26,199 nt of DNA from Acanthaster planci (lineage: Eukaryota > Echinodermata > Asteroidea > Valvatida > Acanthasteridae). Position 1 is the first letter of the stretch. Each line of letters begins with the position of its first letter. The DNA lies in the NCBI RefSeq assembly GCF_001949145.1, contig NW_019091617.1, positions 47,426 to 73,624 of the forward strand. Direction: 5' to 3'. Below the pieces are notes generated by a model, which saw nothing but the letters and a program-made list of their open reading frames with translations, was not told the origin of the DNA and did not search any database. This document shows, in pieces, positions 1-9,034 of this stretch. Both the position numbers and the translations under genes were made by a program.

Positions 1-281
1 GGAGACATGCGGCTTAGTGGTTAGGGTTTGTAGCTTCTGATCATACTGGTCAGGGGTTCAAATCCAGCTGGTGGCAGCATGTTGTGATCTTGGGCAAGTC
101 ACTTTACCCCTATGTGCCTCTCTCTGCCCAGGTGTAAACGGGTAATGGTTATGTTTAGTCATTTGTGCCTGATATGGTAGCATCAGGCTACCTGAAGTAC
201 TGAGTATACTCCTCAGGGAGCTGAGATGGTTTCAGGAATGTTCAGATGATGTCACCCCAATGTGCACGCATAATAATAATA
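1..281 (+). mobile_element. tRNA-derived SINE with a CORE/MIR-like body
   Basis: The left part has a tRNA-like RNA polymerase III promoter. A box A-like CGGCTTAGTGG lies at 10-20 and a box B, GGTTCAAATCC, at 55-65. Box B differs from the consensus at one position. A segment at 89-102 (CTTGGGCAAGTCAC), followed by a pyrimidine-rich stretch and TGTAAACGGGTAAT, resembles the core of MIR/CORE-type SINEs. The element ends in a short TAA-type tail (269-281). It lies antisense to the SEL1L3-like gene, presumably in an intron. The left edge may be cut by the window start. The family assignment rests on motif recognition only. Confidence 0.75.
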
Positions 282-675
282 GTACTGTGAAATACCATGC
301 ACTATGTACATGTACTATCATTATAAATTCCACCATGTCCACACCACAAATTTGATAGGAAATTACATGTATGGTACCTCACTCCCATCAGTTACTGTGA
401 GTCAGTTGTGTCAACTGTGAGGTTAGTTAACTTTGTGTCTGGACAGCAGTCAAACAGCAGCATTGTTTGTTTGCAAACCATCTGACTAAAATGTTGATTT
501 TATCCTTCCATGAACTATCACACTCACCAAACACCCACACTTTGTTGACATTTTACTAGAGCGTACAAAAATCAAGGCATACTTCAATGCACTGCCTCTC
601 TGATGCATTTTTAAATTAATAAGACCGTGGAGCTAATGGCTCTGGAAAAAAAGAGGCATAGTCTGAGTGCTTTAC
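282..675. other. Probable intronic sequence without recognisable features
   Basis: This stretch lies left of the last candidate exon of the SEL1L3-like gene and right of the SINE. It is AT-rich with stops in all frames and scattered ACATGT motifs. I see no exon here with both splice sites and homology. Confidence 0.4.
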
Positions 676-760
676 AAGCCACCTGCTCTATTTGTAAACA
701 TGCTTTCCATTCTGAGAGGAGACTACTTGTAGGGACAGCTGCACTTGATGAATAAATAGG
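676..760 (-). CDS. SEL1L3: Candidate exon 7 of the SEL1L3-like gene
   Basis: On the minus strand an acceptor (GTACAG, 766-761) opens a phase-0 reading frame, which is what exon 6 requires. The translation contains SLLSEWKACLQIEQ. Placed directly after exon 6, its cysteine falls within about two residues of the position of a cysteine in the vertebrate SEL1L3 region that follows the LamG-like segment (YERC in human, from memory). The donor is ambiguous: GAGCAG|GTGGCT would end the exon at 683, and GGCTT|GTAAAG at 676. The polypyrimidine tract is weak and primary identity is low, so this is a tentative exon. Confidence 0.4.
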
Positions 761-1495
761 CTGTACATTTACAGGTGTGGAATGCCCTGTGCTACATGTA
801 CATGCGTACTCATCATGTATAAACAAAACAGATGCATCTGTTTACGTACATGTAATGCAGACTTCACATAGACCTGGTTTGAATTTCGACGGTTCAAGCA
901 AGGTTTTCAATGTGAAAACAGTTTGTTTTTTTACATACGCAGAGGCTCTTTGGGTTAGGATTATCTGCTGCAAAATGAAATGGACCATTCAGGGAAACTA
1001 TCATCAGAAAATCAGGTTGAACAGGTGTGCAAGAAAAAAAAGGTTCTTCTATGTTGGTTTTTTTAACTAAATGAAAACAAAGGAATACAAAATACACACT
1101 TAAATGTGCATGAACTTGTGTTACAGAAGTTGCCAAGTCATTAGTAACACTGGAAATTCTTATCAGGAAGTAACTTTGTGAGAACTACATGTAGGGTGTT
1201 CAGAATGGCTGAAGTCCCCAGCCATCTTGCAGGAAAGTACAAGTACATGTAAGTAGCAATCTTCCTGAATCACTGGAGAATCTTCAATTTGGGCAACTCA
1301 AGCCTAACCCTACCCCTGACCCTTTCATCCAGCATCAAGCCCCATGCCAAACATTACAGGCTGCAATTCTCAATCTTACCAAATCTTCCAAACCTCCAAT
1401 CAGATTTTGAGGGCTAAAGGAGGGTTTGAGTCCAAATTACTGAGAGCCAATTGACTCACCCATTCAGTTTGTTTATGTAGACCTGTCTTACTCAC
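761..1495 (-). other. Intron 6 of the SEL1L3-like gene (tentative)
   Basis: The donor GTGAGT at 1495-1490 is strong. The interior has no further exon I can support; the open frames here lack splice sites and family similarity. The right-hand (acceptor) end depends on the tentative exon 7. Confidence 0.5.
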
Positions 1496-1681
1496 CCTAC
1501 TAGTCGCTGTGGTCCTCCACAGCCATGTATCCGCTATAAATCCTTTGAATGCTTTACAGGCATTACTTCCACCTAGATGGATAAGGCCCTCAGTCTCTTC
1601 ATAATGTACAGGTTTGGGAAACACACTTCCACTCACGATGACATTGGTGAAGTTACGACCACTGCTCACAGACAATGTCCA
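1496..1681 (-). CDS. SEL1L3: SEL1L3-like exon 6 (end of the ConA/LamG-like segment)
   Basis: The acceptor, CTCTTTGGTACAATTACAG, precedes 1681 and the donor AGTAGG|GTGAGT ends the exon at 1496. It is 186 nt, phase 0 to phase 0, encoding residues 334-395 of the model. It starts WTLSVSSGRNFTN. The motif EGLIHLGGS at residues 364-372 aligns with the GYFIIGGS strand of vertebrate SEL1L3, followed by KGFIADTWLWR, matching the EGFFGPLKYYR strand. This completes the beta-sandwich before the Sel1-repeat region. FTNV is not an N-glycosylation sequon; NFT at its start is one. Confidence 0.85.
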
Positions 1682-4600
1682 CTGTAATTGTACCAAAGAG
1701 AAGATTGTAAAATGCTGCAAAGATACATGGACATATTTTAATGAGTTTGTCATTACTTGTAATGTTATTATGATGACTGCTGCATGTGACTCCTTGTAAT
1801 TTTCTACCACAGATCAAAATAGTCCGGAGCAAATAGTCAAGTCAAATTTCTTTTTCTGGATCTTTTTTGTGTTCTTTCTAATGTGCCTTTCGGTATGTAA
1901 AAACGAGTTTGCGAATAAAAATGGTTAGTTGGCAGAACTAGAAGAAATTGTGGAGGTTAGATCCATCTTTAGAATTGAAGGAGTTACTTCTAACCCTGCT
2001 GCCATCTTGTTTGTAGACCAGCCGCACCCATTCCTTCAAAGGAATGTGATAATTGCTCAACATCCCAAATGCCTGACCGTTATCCAGAACCACCTGCACA
2101 TGGATGAGACCTGTAAGGAAATTACATCCAACCATTAACTAAAGACAGCTACCATATGTCTACAGTATGCACATGCCCAGCAGGCTCCATTGCTTGGTTT
2201 AGTTTAACTTCAGTACAATACCGGTACTGGTACAGGACAGTAAAGCATGTTTATTTTTCTTCCATGTACGTGGGTCAGATGTCCACATTTATGCATGTGC
2301 AGTTTAGGGCATGGGCAATTTTTGCAAAGGTTTCTCCGTTTGTTTACGGAATATTGCAGCTGAAACAGAAAATTACTGAGGTAAGCACGATAAGGGGGGT
2401 CAAAGTGTGGTTGACAATCCTGTATCTCTGATTAGAGTGTGCTAAAGGTTCATAGAATTATCAACAGGTGGGAATAATTGAAAAAAAAAAGATGAGGAAC
2501 ACTGGCCTGACTGGGACCTTTTGTCTGGCTTCCTGTACATGTACAGTTATGAACCATTTACATATATTATCCATGGTCTGCCTGACAAGGACAGAGACCC
2601 TACCTTGTGCTTTCTATCTATACCCAGGCTTCAACCTTAAGCTTTAGAGGGTCAAGGCCACTTGGCCTTGAATGCTCCCAAACACCAAAGGGCACCAAGG
2701 CCAACTGAAAAGGCACCAAGGCCATTTTGAATTTTTTACTTGTTGGTGACTTTAACAGACTTTCCTTCAATTTCAACATGGTCTTGAACTTTCAACAGGC
2801 TGCAATTTTCATTGTTTCTGTTCAAATTCTGAGCAGTGGCACTGCGTGAATTGTAACAAGTAAAAATAAATAATACTGTACAAACTTTAATGTACCATTT
2901 GGTGTTGTGTCTTATAACTTTTCATGATGCCATAAAAGCAACACTGTATTATGAAAATCATAGTCTGGTGCCACATTTTTAGAATCACACGACTCAACTA
3001 CGTTGATGCGGTTGATATACCATATTATATACGGGGCCATGCAAAACCTCTGTGAAAAAAATTGTGCTTGGTGTGGCTGGCCAGCCGTTGACAGAAACGC
3101 TAGCGCTAAATGGTAACTAGAAAGTTGAATACAACTTAAAATACGTGTAGGCGCCTAGTGATCGTTGAAGAGGGGCACATCGGCCAACTGGCCGAAAGGT
3201 ACTTGCTGTTTTTAAAGGGCATCACGGCAATTCACCGGGGCATCACGGCAGTGGCCGCTGTAAAGATCGAAGCCTGTATACCCATCAAAATATAATTTAA
3301 CCCAAGTCAAGTAGTATTTAAACCAAGTCAAAAGATTAGTGAAATATTAGCTCAAATCAAAATGGATTAACATCCCAAGTCAAATAAATGCAGGATTTAG
3401 CCAACACATAAGTGAAGGATTTAACTCGAACCAAAACCATCTTAACTCAAGTCCAACAGAACTTAACCCAAGTCAAATACGATTTCACGTACATGTAAGT
3501 CAAGAGGGATTTTACTCTTGTCAAATAGGCTTTAACTCAAATCAAAAATGGTCAAATAGGACTTAAACCAAGTCAAGGAGCAGGAGCCAATGGGGAGAAG
3601 GGTTACCAACTAAACATTTGAGAAAGATAACTCATATTGAATTACTAAAAATAATGTTACACTGTTGTTTCATCTAAGCTACATGTATCCATGTACATGT
3701 ACCAATCTTCAAAGGAAAGTTATGCCCATTTCTTTGTCACGCTTTCAGCTTGGGAATTCCCTCTCTGTGAATATTAAATTTAAAGTGAGCCATACAAGAA
3801 TCTTACCTTTTCTTGTCAGGAAGAGCAATGGTGTGATGTATTGATTAGTGTTTGGACTTTTCCGATGCATGATGCTACAGAGATCATAACTACAATACTC
3901 AAGTAGGAAGATCATCATGGAAATAGTGAACCTAAGGATGATGAAAAACAAACAGAAAATGGAGAGATCATCCATGAACAAGAGACACATTATGGCACTC
4001 AGCTTTCAACCGAATGTACACAAACTATAGCACCATATTTTAACCCTACAAATTACTACATGTACATGTACATGTCGTAAAATGTACATGTAATCAGTGC
4101 TAGTGCTAGTAAAATGTAGTAATCAGTGCTGTCCCTTGTAAGAGGACATGACCGTATTGTTCTCTGAGGCCATAAAATACAACAGCAAAGACAATGTACC
4201 ATACAGTGCTGTGGCACTATGAATGCATGGCTTTATTGTTCTCTGTACCAGTAACAATGGAAGTAACCTAGCCACAAGTAGTAATTTGTAGTGCTAGGTC
4301 CTTCAGGCTCAGGCTTTTAATTAGTATTTTGTAGTAGTGAGTACTGTAAGCCAAACAATATGCTTGGCGGCGTTAAAAGGGTTAATAGAAAAATGCACCA
4401 CAGGTGCAGTAGGTACCGGTGCAAGTACTATAAGTCCATAATAATAATACTGTAAGTCCATAATAATAAGCATGGATAAATAATCCGCATGGTGAAACAT
4501 CTACATTGTATGTACATACATTGTACGTGTATTTGGTACAAAAATCTGGGTCCTTTTTACACATCTGTGGCTCTCTTTAACACATGTACATGTACATGTA

Positions 4601-7600
4601 AGTCCTCTGGGTACAGGTACGGTATGGAAATGATGGCCACAATCCAACCAGCTCTATCATGTCTTTCAACAAACCTGCATGTACTGTGTAGTTGTGAAGA
4701 GAATTCAGAAACTTAAATCAAACATACATGTACTATATAATCATCTGTAGTGTATGTTTTCAGCAGGGCTCCACATGTGTACATGCACATGCACGTGAGC
4801 ATGCACACATGTGTATGTGTACATGTACATGTGAAACTTTGATTCCTTTCTAAATACATGTATACCAAGGGTACATGTAGAGTACATGTACATGTTGGCA
4901 CTTCATTTCCATTAACTGGTCCATGTGTTTCAATAAATAAATAAATGGTATTAATGGAAAGCAGATGTTCTGATTGATCAGAAGTAGAAATGGAATGGTT
5001 GTCAGGAATGAAGTCTTCATCTCAACATCACATACATGTAATAGTATATGTACATGTACCCTTTGTACAATTCCAATCAAAGTGGCTGTAATTTAACATT
5101 CAATCACAAAGTTCCTGGAAATACTCACTTTGGGTTGAACCTGTTTCTGTGTTGCTCATTAATCAATCCAATCTCTTGGAATGGAGGCACATCCTTTGTG
5201 ATTCCACCATAAGCATTAGCAAGAGCTACTGGGAAATCAACCAACTGTAAAATCTCTGTAAACCAAAACGGCAGAGCATTCAACAAAATGAGAGAACCTG
5301 ACCTGTTCTCCCCTTGTATTGTGAGTAGAAGCCTACCATTTGTCCTACCTACATGTACAGTGTACATTTGGCTCTTTGTATTTAAGACCACAATTTCGGC
5401 AGTTGGGATTTGAATTTTAGACGAGTTATTCATTAATTACCTGTCCCTGTTAGCGTACATATGGATTTTTAAGCTTAGAGCACATTCTTTCATCTCCAAG
5501 AATGATTTAAGTTATGCAATTCAGTGTGCAAGCAACTAAAAATAGTTTGAAGTCAATAGCAATGATATCCCTTGGTGTAACAAGGACAGAAAAATGTCAC
5601 ACATCCAGCCCCAAATTTATAGAATAACCAAGATTCCTTTGGCAGACAATTTGGGATCAAAGTGAACTGGTTTCTTTGGTGTCACTAGCATACAAGACAG
5701 TACATGTAAGGAAGGCTTCAGGCAGTGACTAAAGATACATGTGTAAGCAGGGGCAAAGTCCAAGAATCGTAATTGGCAGAGTTGTTGAGGAAATCTTGCC
5801 ATGATGTCCCATCACATCGTCACTGGTTTCATGGAAATGGAAAATCGGTGTGGGGAGGGATTTTAAAGAAGTACTGCCATGACTGCTCTTAATAAAATTG
5901 TGAAAAAAAAAAAGATTCAGCTGTACAGATAACTTCTGCATGTTCGGTGCCTGGGAGACTGATTTATCTCAACCAGGAACCCCCACACTAAATTTACCCG
6001 CAACTCCATTTCAAATTTCCTATTGTAAACCAATGACACATGAACTGTATGTTTCATTAAAACCAAGGCAAGACCCTGATCATGATACTTTGAAAATGAA
6101 TTCTAGCCTATTTCCTTAAATCCTGGCAACTCTTGGAGAAAAATCAGGCTAATTAAGAAATGCATGTATCAGGGAGGGTTGAGGTTAAAAAACAGTCACT
6201 GATTGGTCTTCAAAGTGGAGGGCTCAAATCCCAAGGCACACTAAATGTGATGGCATTTTGGGGAAAACAGCCAAAAGAAATAGATTAAAGTGGATAAAAT
6301 GTTTTCAGGTTTCCTCCGTAATACGAGAAATGTTGACGTAAAACACACAAACATAACAAAAACAAACTCTGGGAGATCATTTACCTTCTTCCAGTTCACT
6401 TTGGAGGAATTCATTTTCATTAAGGAAATGCAGTTTGATCCAAGAATCAAAAGATAAGCAAACATCAGAATCATAATTCCTCCTCTGTCGACGATACACT
6501 GCAACCATCTTCATCGGATACACCCCTTTGACATGCGCCCTGTCATGACAATTCAAATCACTCCATCGGACACAGCTTACAATCTGGTGTTTGCTAATAA
6601 TCCAGATTTTTAACTCCAGGCTGATTACATTGACAGCCACTGGCTGCAAGTTATCCGGACGATAGGCCAACCAATCAGGCAGTGTGAGATGTACGTAGGC
6701 ATGGCGTGTGCCGCTTGAGTAGCGATTACATGTCCAATCCTGGTGGAAGACCCTGAGTGGACTTTCTGGAATGTCGTCTGACTGAAGAAAGATCTGAGCT
6801 GCGATGAGATCACCTTCGCTGCAGGAATACTCAATGTGTGCATGGTGTGTATGGTCAAAAACTTCCACAGGATTAATGAGGTGAATGAATGAGCTTAGGT
6901 GTGGCTTGATGGGGTCAATGACCACAGAGAATGTACTCTGAGAACGCTTTAGGGCATCGCTATGCAGCTTATTGTGTTCATTTGGAAGGAAGTCACGGTG
7001 GTGTGGAGCGTGCAGATTACGATGTTCAACAAATCCTTTGGCAAGGTGCTAATCCAAACAAGTTATTAAAAGAAAAGAAAAATAACATTAACTGGTATTA
7101 CATAACATTAAATAACATGAAAATTGGACCCTCAGAGCTACCTGCACAAGAACACTGTAAACAGTATACACGCAAAAGTACATGTACGTGTGTACATGTA
7201 CTGTACTCCTAGAAGTTTTTTCTTCCTTCCAGAACTGTTCTGACTATCCTCCTCTGTTCAGGAAATCAATCACTCTATTTTTTGTTTGTTTCTGAAGTGG
7301 CATCAAGCCCTACCGGTATGTGTTAGGCGCTTTCTTACTCAATCCTATCATTCTTCCAAAATCTGTTGGTTGGAGTTGTTGAATGAATCTGAGAAGGGAA
7401 CAAGGGGCACAGCTGAAATACACTTGAGGTAAATTTGTAGCTTCTTCACATGATCTCAACAAAGCAATGACCATGATGACACTGGTACAGACGCTGTCTA
7501 GCTTTGATTTCCTTAGGGGTCTAACAAAGTTCCTCTTTCCTGCTTACATTGTAACAAGATGGAATTTCGACCTGCATGTACATACATGCATCTGAAATGC

Positions 7601-9034
7601 AATTTATGCAATTTTGGACTATACAGGTAGGCCTACTTCTCTTGAAAATGTGTTTTTCCACAGCCACGAAAGTAAAATGAAATCCACGAGTATGTCTCAT
7701 ACAGTTTGCACGTGTAATGTATGATTCTGTTTTTTAATAAATAAAAGGATAATTTTGTGACTTTTTCCGGGTAGAATTTTAAAAAAATCCAAACTGCCCA
7801 AGCCAAGTCTCCGGGCTTAGCCCTCATGTTCTGCTGGGGGCAAGCACCTTTTAGTCTACTCATCCATAGGATCATTTGGTGAAGCCACATAGACTGTCTT
7901 AGCACCTACCAGCACTTGGTACTTGGTAGGGGAAGAGTTCCATATACCATGTACATGAATACGGATGCCAGTAATTATTCCTTACACTTAAGGCGACAGC
8001 CTTCAGAAAGCAAAAAAAGTCCAGAAAAGTTCAATTTACATGTATATGAGAGAGGGAAAAAACATGTCGTTTACTTAGAAAACACATCAAATTTTTCAGA
8101 CCAGTCTCATGGTGTTTGTGCATGGGGTGTCAAGTGACATCTGTGGATACAACTTTTCTTTGGTTGATAACGTGTACCAGGCTATATTCCATACAACATG
8201 TACATGGAACATCCTCTTGGGATTTTGCCTACACTGTAGTATGACTAGGTCACTCAAAGTCCTTCATGTCCTTGGCACAGTAACTGTGGTGTAACTAGGG
8301 TGCTACAGCTGAGGGGCACCTGGTGGGGGGCACATTTTTTCGTGGGGGGCACTGAAAATAATTGGTATTATATGTACATGTGTATATAGGCCTATATATT
8401 GTAATATATATTTTTGTTCATTTCAACATTTCAAAGAGGGGGGGCACCCAGGAGGGCACGGGCCTCCATTGGGGGCACATGCCCCCCTCCTGTAGTTATG
8501 CCACTTTACGGTAATCATGGTTGGTATTTAACTAATCATGCTGGGCCTACATGGTAATGCATGCAGGCCTATCGGTTCAATTTGGTCAGTTGGTGCTTGG
8601 TGTCAGTGAATGGAATTCATAAAGGGAAGTAAAGTGGGAGAGTTTACTTGATCGACTAGTCCAAGTAACACAGCGTGACAGCCCAGTTGTGTAGGTACGG
8701 TAAGTCGTAGACGTACATGTATGTAAGTTTGGCAGAAGAAGAGCCAATCGCCTAACAACATTGACAACATTAATGTGCGGTGACCAAGCGTGCGTGCTAT
8801 TGCTTGGAGCATGCTTGGAGTAGGCCTACACAGCTTTGTCCAGAAACTGGACAACTTTAACCAACCATCAGGCCCAGCTTCACATATGCAGTTATCAACA
8901 GGTGAATTGCATTAGAAGGAAAAACAATACAGCATATACCTTTTAACTCATCTTACCTTGCTGTCAAAAAATGTTGACAGTGATATAAAGAATGTGAAGT
9001 AGACGAAGGCTGAGTTGGTCCCCGGCCCCGCCAT
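1496..9034 (-). CDS. SEL1L3: SEL1L3-like gene, 5' part (six joined exons, 3' end outside window)
   Basis: The join 9034-8957, 6937-6385, 5255-5129, 3931-3807, 2110-1995, 1681-1496 gives 395 residues with no stop and matching phases at every junction (0,1,2,1,0). The order is signal peptide (1-26), an ectodomain with conserved cysteines (27-210) and a ConA/LamG-like segment (about 230-388). Vertebrate SEL1L3 is about 1,100 residues and continues with Sel1 repeats and a C-terminal transmembrane helix, so the rest should lie left of position 1. SEL1L3 is a poorly characterised relative of SEL1L, the ER-associated degradation adaptor; an ER or secretory role is inferred from the signal peptide. 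The assignment comes from remembered family motifs (IPLKEW, LGGS, VCL, FLT..G), not a search. Confidence 0.85.
1682..1994 (-). other. Intron 5 of the SEL1L3-like gene
   Basis: This is the shortest intron of the gene, at 313 bases and phase 0. The donor is a non-consensus GTTAGA while the acceptor is strong. No repeats or other features are seen inside. Confidence 0.75.
1995..2110 (-). CDS. SEL1L3: SEL1L3-like exon 5 (IPLKEW motif exon)
   Basis: The acceptor TTTCCTTACAG precedes 2110. The exon is 116 nt, entering in phase 1 and leaving in phase 0, encoding the end of a split glycine (295) and residues 296-333. It contains LIHVQVVLDNGQAF and the motif IPLKEW (residues 317-322), which is identical in vertebrate SEL1L3 and typical of the ligand-sheet strand of LamG-like folds. 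The donor GCAGG|GTTAGA is weak at its third position. The next downstream GT (GTAACT) would change the phase and lengthen the loop, whereas joining at 1995 gives a gap-free alignment to the family. Confidence 0.85.
2625..3276. mobile_element. hAT-like non-autonomous DNA transposon
   Basis: The left end CAGGCTTCAACCTTAA (2625-2640) is the inverted partner of the right end, which reads CAGGCTTCGATCTTTA on the minus strand (3276-3261). Thirteen of 16 positions match, with the outer eight perfect. The element is flanked on both sides by TATACC (2619-2624 and 3277-3282), a candidate target-site duplication. The CAGG terminus suggests the hAT superfamily, though these usually make 8-bp duplications. 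The interior has no transposase frame but carries short repeats such as AAGGCCA and GGGGCATCACGGCA (near 3218-3250). It is therefore a dead, non-autonomous copy. Confidence 0.7.
3290..3577. repeat. Degenerate minisatellite with CAAGTCAA core
   Basis: About ten to twelve imperfect copies of a unit of roughly 20-28 bases repeat the core CAAGTCAA, typically preceded by TTTAAC or TTTAAA. Clear cores occur near 3303, 3324, 3375, 3469 and 3569, with diverged ones between. It abuts the right end of the transposon-like element at 3276, so the array may have grown from or beside it. Confidence 0.75.
3807..3931 (-). CDS. SEL1L3: SEL1L3-like exon 4
   Basis: It has an excellent acceptor, a long T-rich tract ending CATCCTTAG before 3931, and an excellent donor, AAAAG|GTAAGA. 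The exon is 125 nt, entering in phase 2 and leaving in phase 1, encoding residues 254-294 plus parts of split codons. The translation FTISMMIFLLEYCSYDLC, then TPLLFLTRKG across the junction, matches the vertebrate pattern of a hydrophobic strand ending HYCKANLC followed by TPSVFLTEEG. The hydrophobic stretch is a beta-sandwich core strand rather than a membrane helix. The other two frames contain stops. Confidence 0.88.
3932..5128 (-). other. Intron 3 of the SEL1L3-like gene
   Basis: A phase-2 intron with GTGAGT donor and CCTTAG acceptor. It is packed with ACATGTAC-type palindromic runs, annotated separately. No other exon is supported. Confidence 0.8.
4057..5060. repeat. Cluster of ACATGT / TACATGTA palindromic repeats
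   Basis: Runs such as TACATGTACATGTACATGT occur near 4060-4077 and again near 4582-4600, 4818-4832, 4870-4895 and 5048-5060, with many single ACATGT copies between. The unit ACATGT is its own reverse complement, so strand has no meaning. These look like short dispersed microsatellite seeds and not one tandem array. Confidence 0.8.
5129..5255 (-). CDS. SEL1L3: SEL1L3-like exon 3
   Basis: The acceptor (CCGTTTTGGTTTACAG) ends before 5255 and the donor CCCAAA|GTGAGT is strong. The exon is 127 nt, entering in phase 1 and leaving in phase 2, encoding residues 212-252. It reads ILQLVDFPVALANAYGG, then GLINEQHRNRFNP. The family counterpart is the ALLGFPYASSG segment and the basic stretch before the LamG-like strands. 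Upstream of the acceptor the same frame stays open but reads through the polypyrimidine tract, so it is not coding. Confidence 0.85.
5256..6384 (-). other. Intron 2 of the SEL1L3-like gene
   Basis: A phase-1 intron with donor GTAAAT. It has short open frames on the minus strand (for example around 5617-5941) without splice sites or similarity. No repeat beyond single ACATGT copies is seen. Confidence 0.75.
6385..6937 (-). CDS. SEL1L3: SEL1L3-like exon 2 (N-terminal ectodomain)
   Basis: This is the largest exon of the model: 553 nt, entering in phase 0 after CTCAG and leaving in phase 1 at GAAG|GTAAAT, encoding residues 27-210. It starts STFSVVIDPIKP, which follows directly on the signal peptide of exon 1. 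Family-like landmarks are IEYSC (vertebrate VEYLC), HAYVHLTLPDWLAYRPDN (vertebrate HVKFPSIMVYRDD), VISLELKIWI (vertebrate AVIVRAWI) and DVCLSFDSWIKL (vertebrate QVCLEWNMGYIW). The acceptor polypyrimidine tract is short, and the frame stays open 80 bases further upstream, so the exact start is the least certain boundary; the phase match to exon 1 supports it. Confidence 0.85.
6938..8956 (-). other. Intron 1 of the SEL1L3-like gene
   Basis: A 2-kb phase-0 first intron with consensus donor GTAAGA. It holds the small TIR element at 8286-8504 and scattered ACATGT palindromes (for example 7180-7202). Open frames around 7633-8294 have no splice sites or recognisable similarity. Confidence 0.75.
8286..8504. 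mobile_element. Small non-autonomous TIR element (MITE-like)
   Basis: The left end GTGGTGTAACTA (8286-8297) pairs with the right end, GTGGCATAACTA on the minus strand (8504-8493), at 10 of 12 positions. The interior has several GGGGGCAC motifs and, near its centre, a perfect 16-base palindrome TATATAGGCCTATATA (8383-8398). No clear target-site duplication is seen and there is no coding capacity. It could alternatively be part of a larger, eroded repeat. Confidence 0.55.
8957..9034 (-). CDS. SEL1L3: SEL1L3-like exon 1 (start codon and signal peptide)
   Basis: The ATG at 9034 sits in a good initiation context (A at -3, G at +4). It encodes 26 residues: MAGPGTNSAF, then a hydrophobic core VYFTFFISLSTFF and DSK, which looks like a signal peptide. 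The exon ends in phase 0 at a near-perfect donor, CAAG|GTAAGA. The same frame is not continuous upstream with any conserved sequence, and the 5' UTR extent and promoter are not visible to me. No TATA box at a convincing distance was seen. Confidence 0.82.

Larger units (their letters stand above)
2111..3806 (-). other. Intron 4 of the SEL1L3-like gene
   Basis: A 1.7-kb phase-1 intron bounded by a strong donor (GTAAGA) and a strong acceptor. It holds a transposon-like element (2625-3276) immediately followed by a degenerate minisatellite (3290-3577), together more than half the intron. No coding exon with splice sites is seen inside. Confidence 0.8.

Noticed and set aside
1690-1810. N-terminal part of the 136-codon minus-strand frame around exon 6
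   Set aside because: It lies upstream of a strong acceptor and encodes no family-like sequence, so it is intronic.
5259-5433. Upstream part of the open frame containing exon 3
   Set aside because: It reads through the polypyrimidine tract and acceptor; phase and similarity begin only after the AG at 5256.
6241-6504. Minus-strand 87-codon frame overlapping the end of SEL1L3-like exon 2
   Set aside because: It overlaps exon 2 in another frame and runs through the donor. The exon 2 frame carries the family motifs and correct phase.
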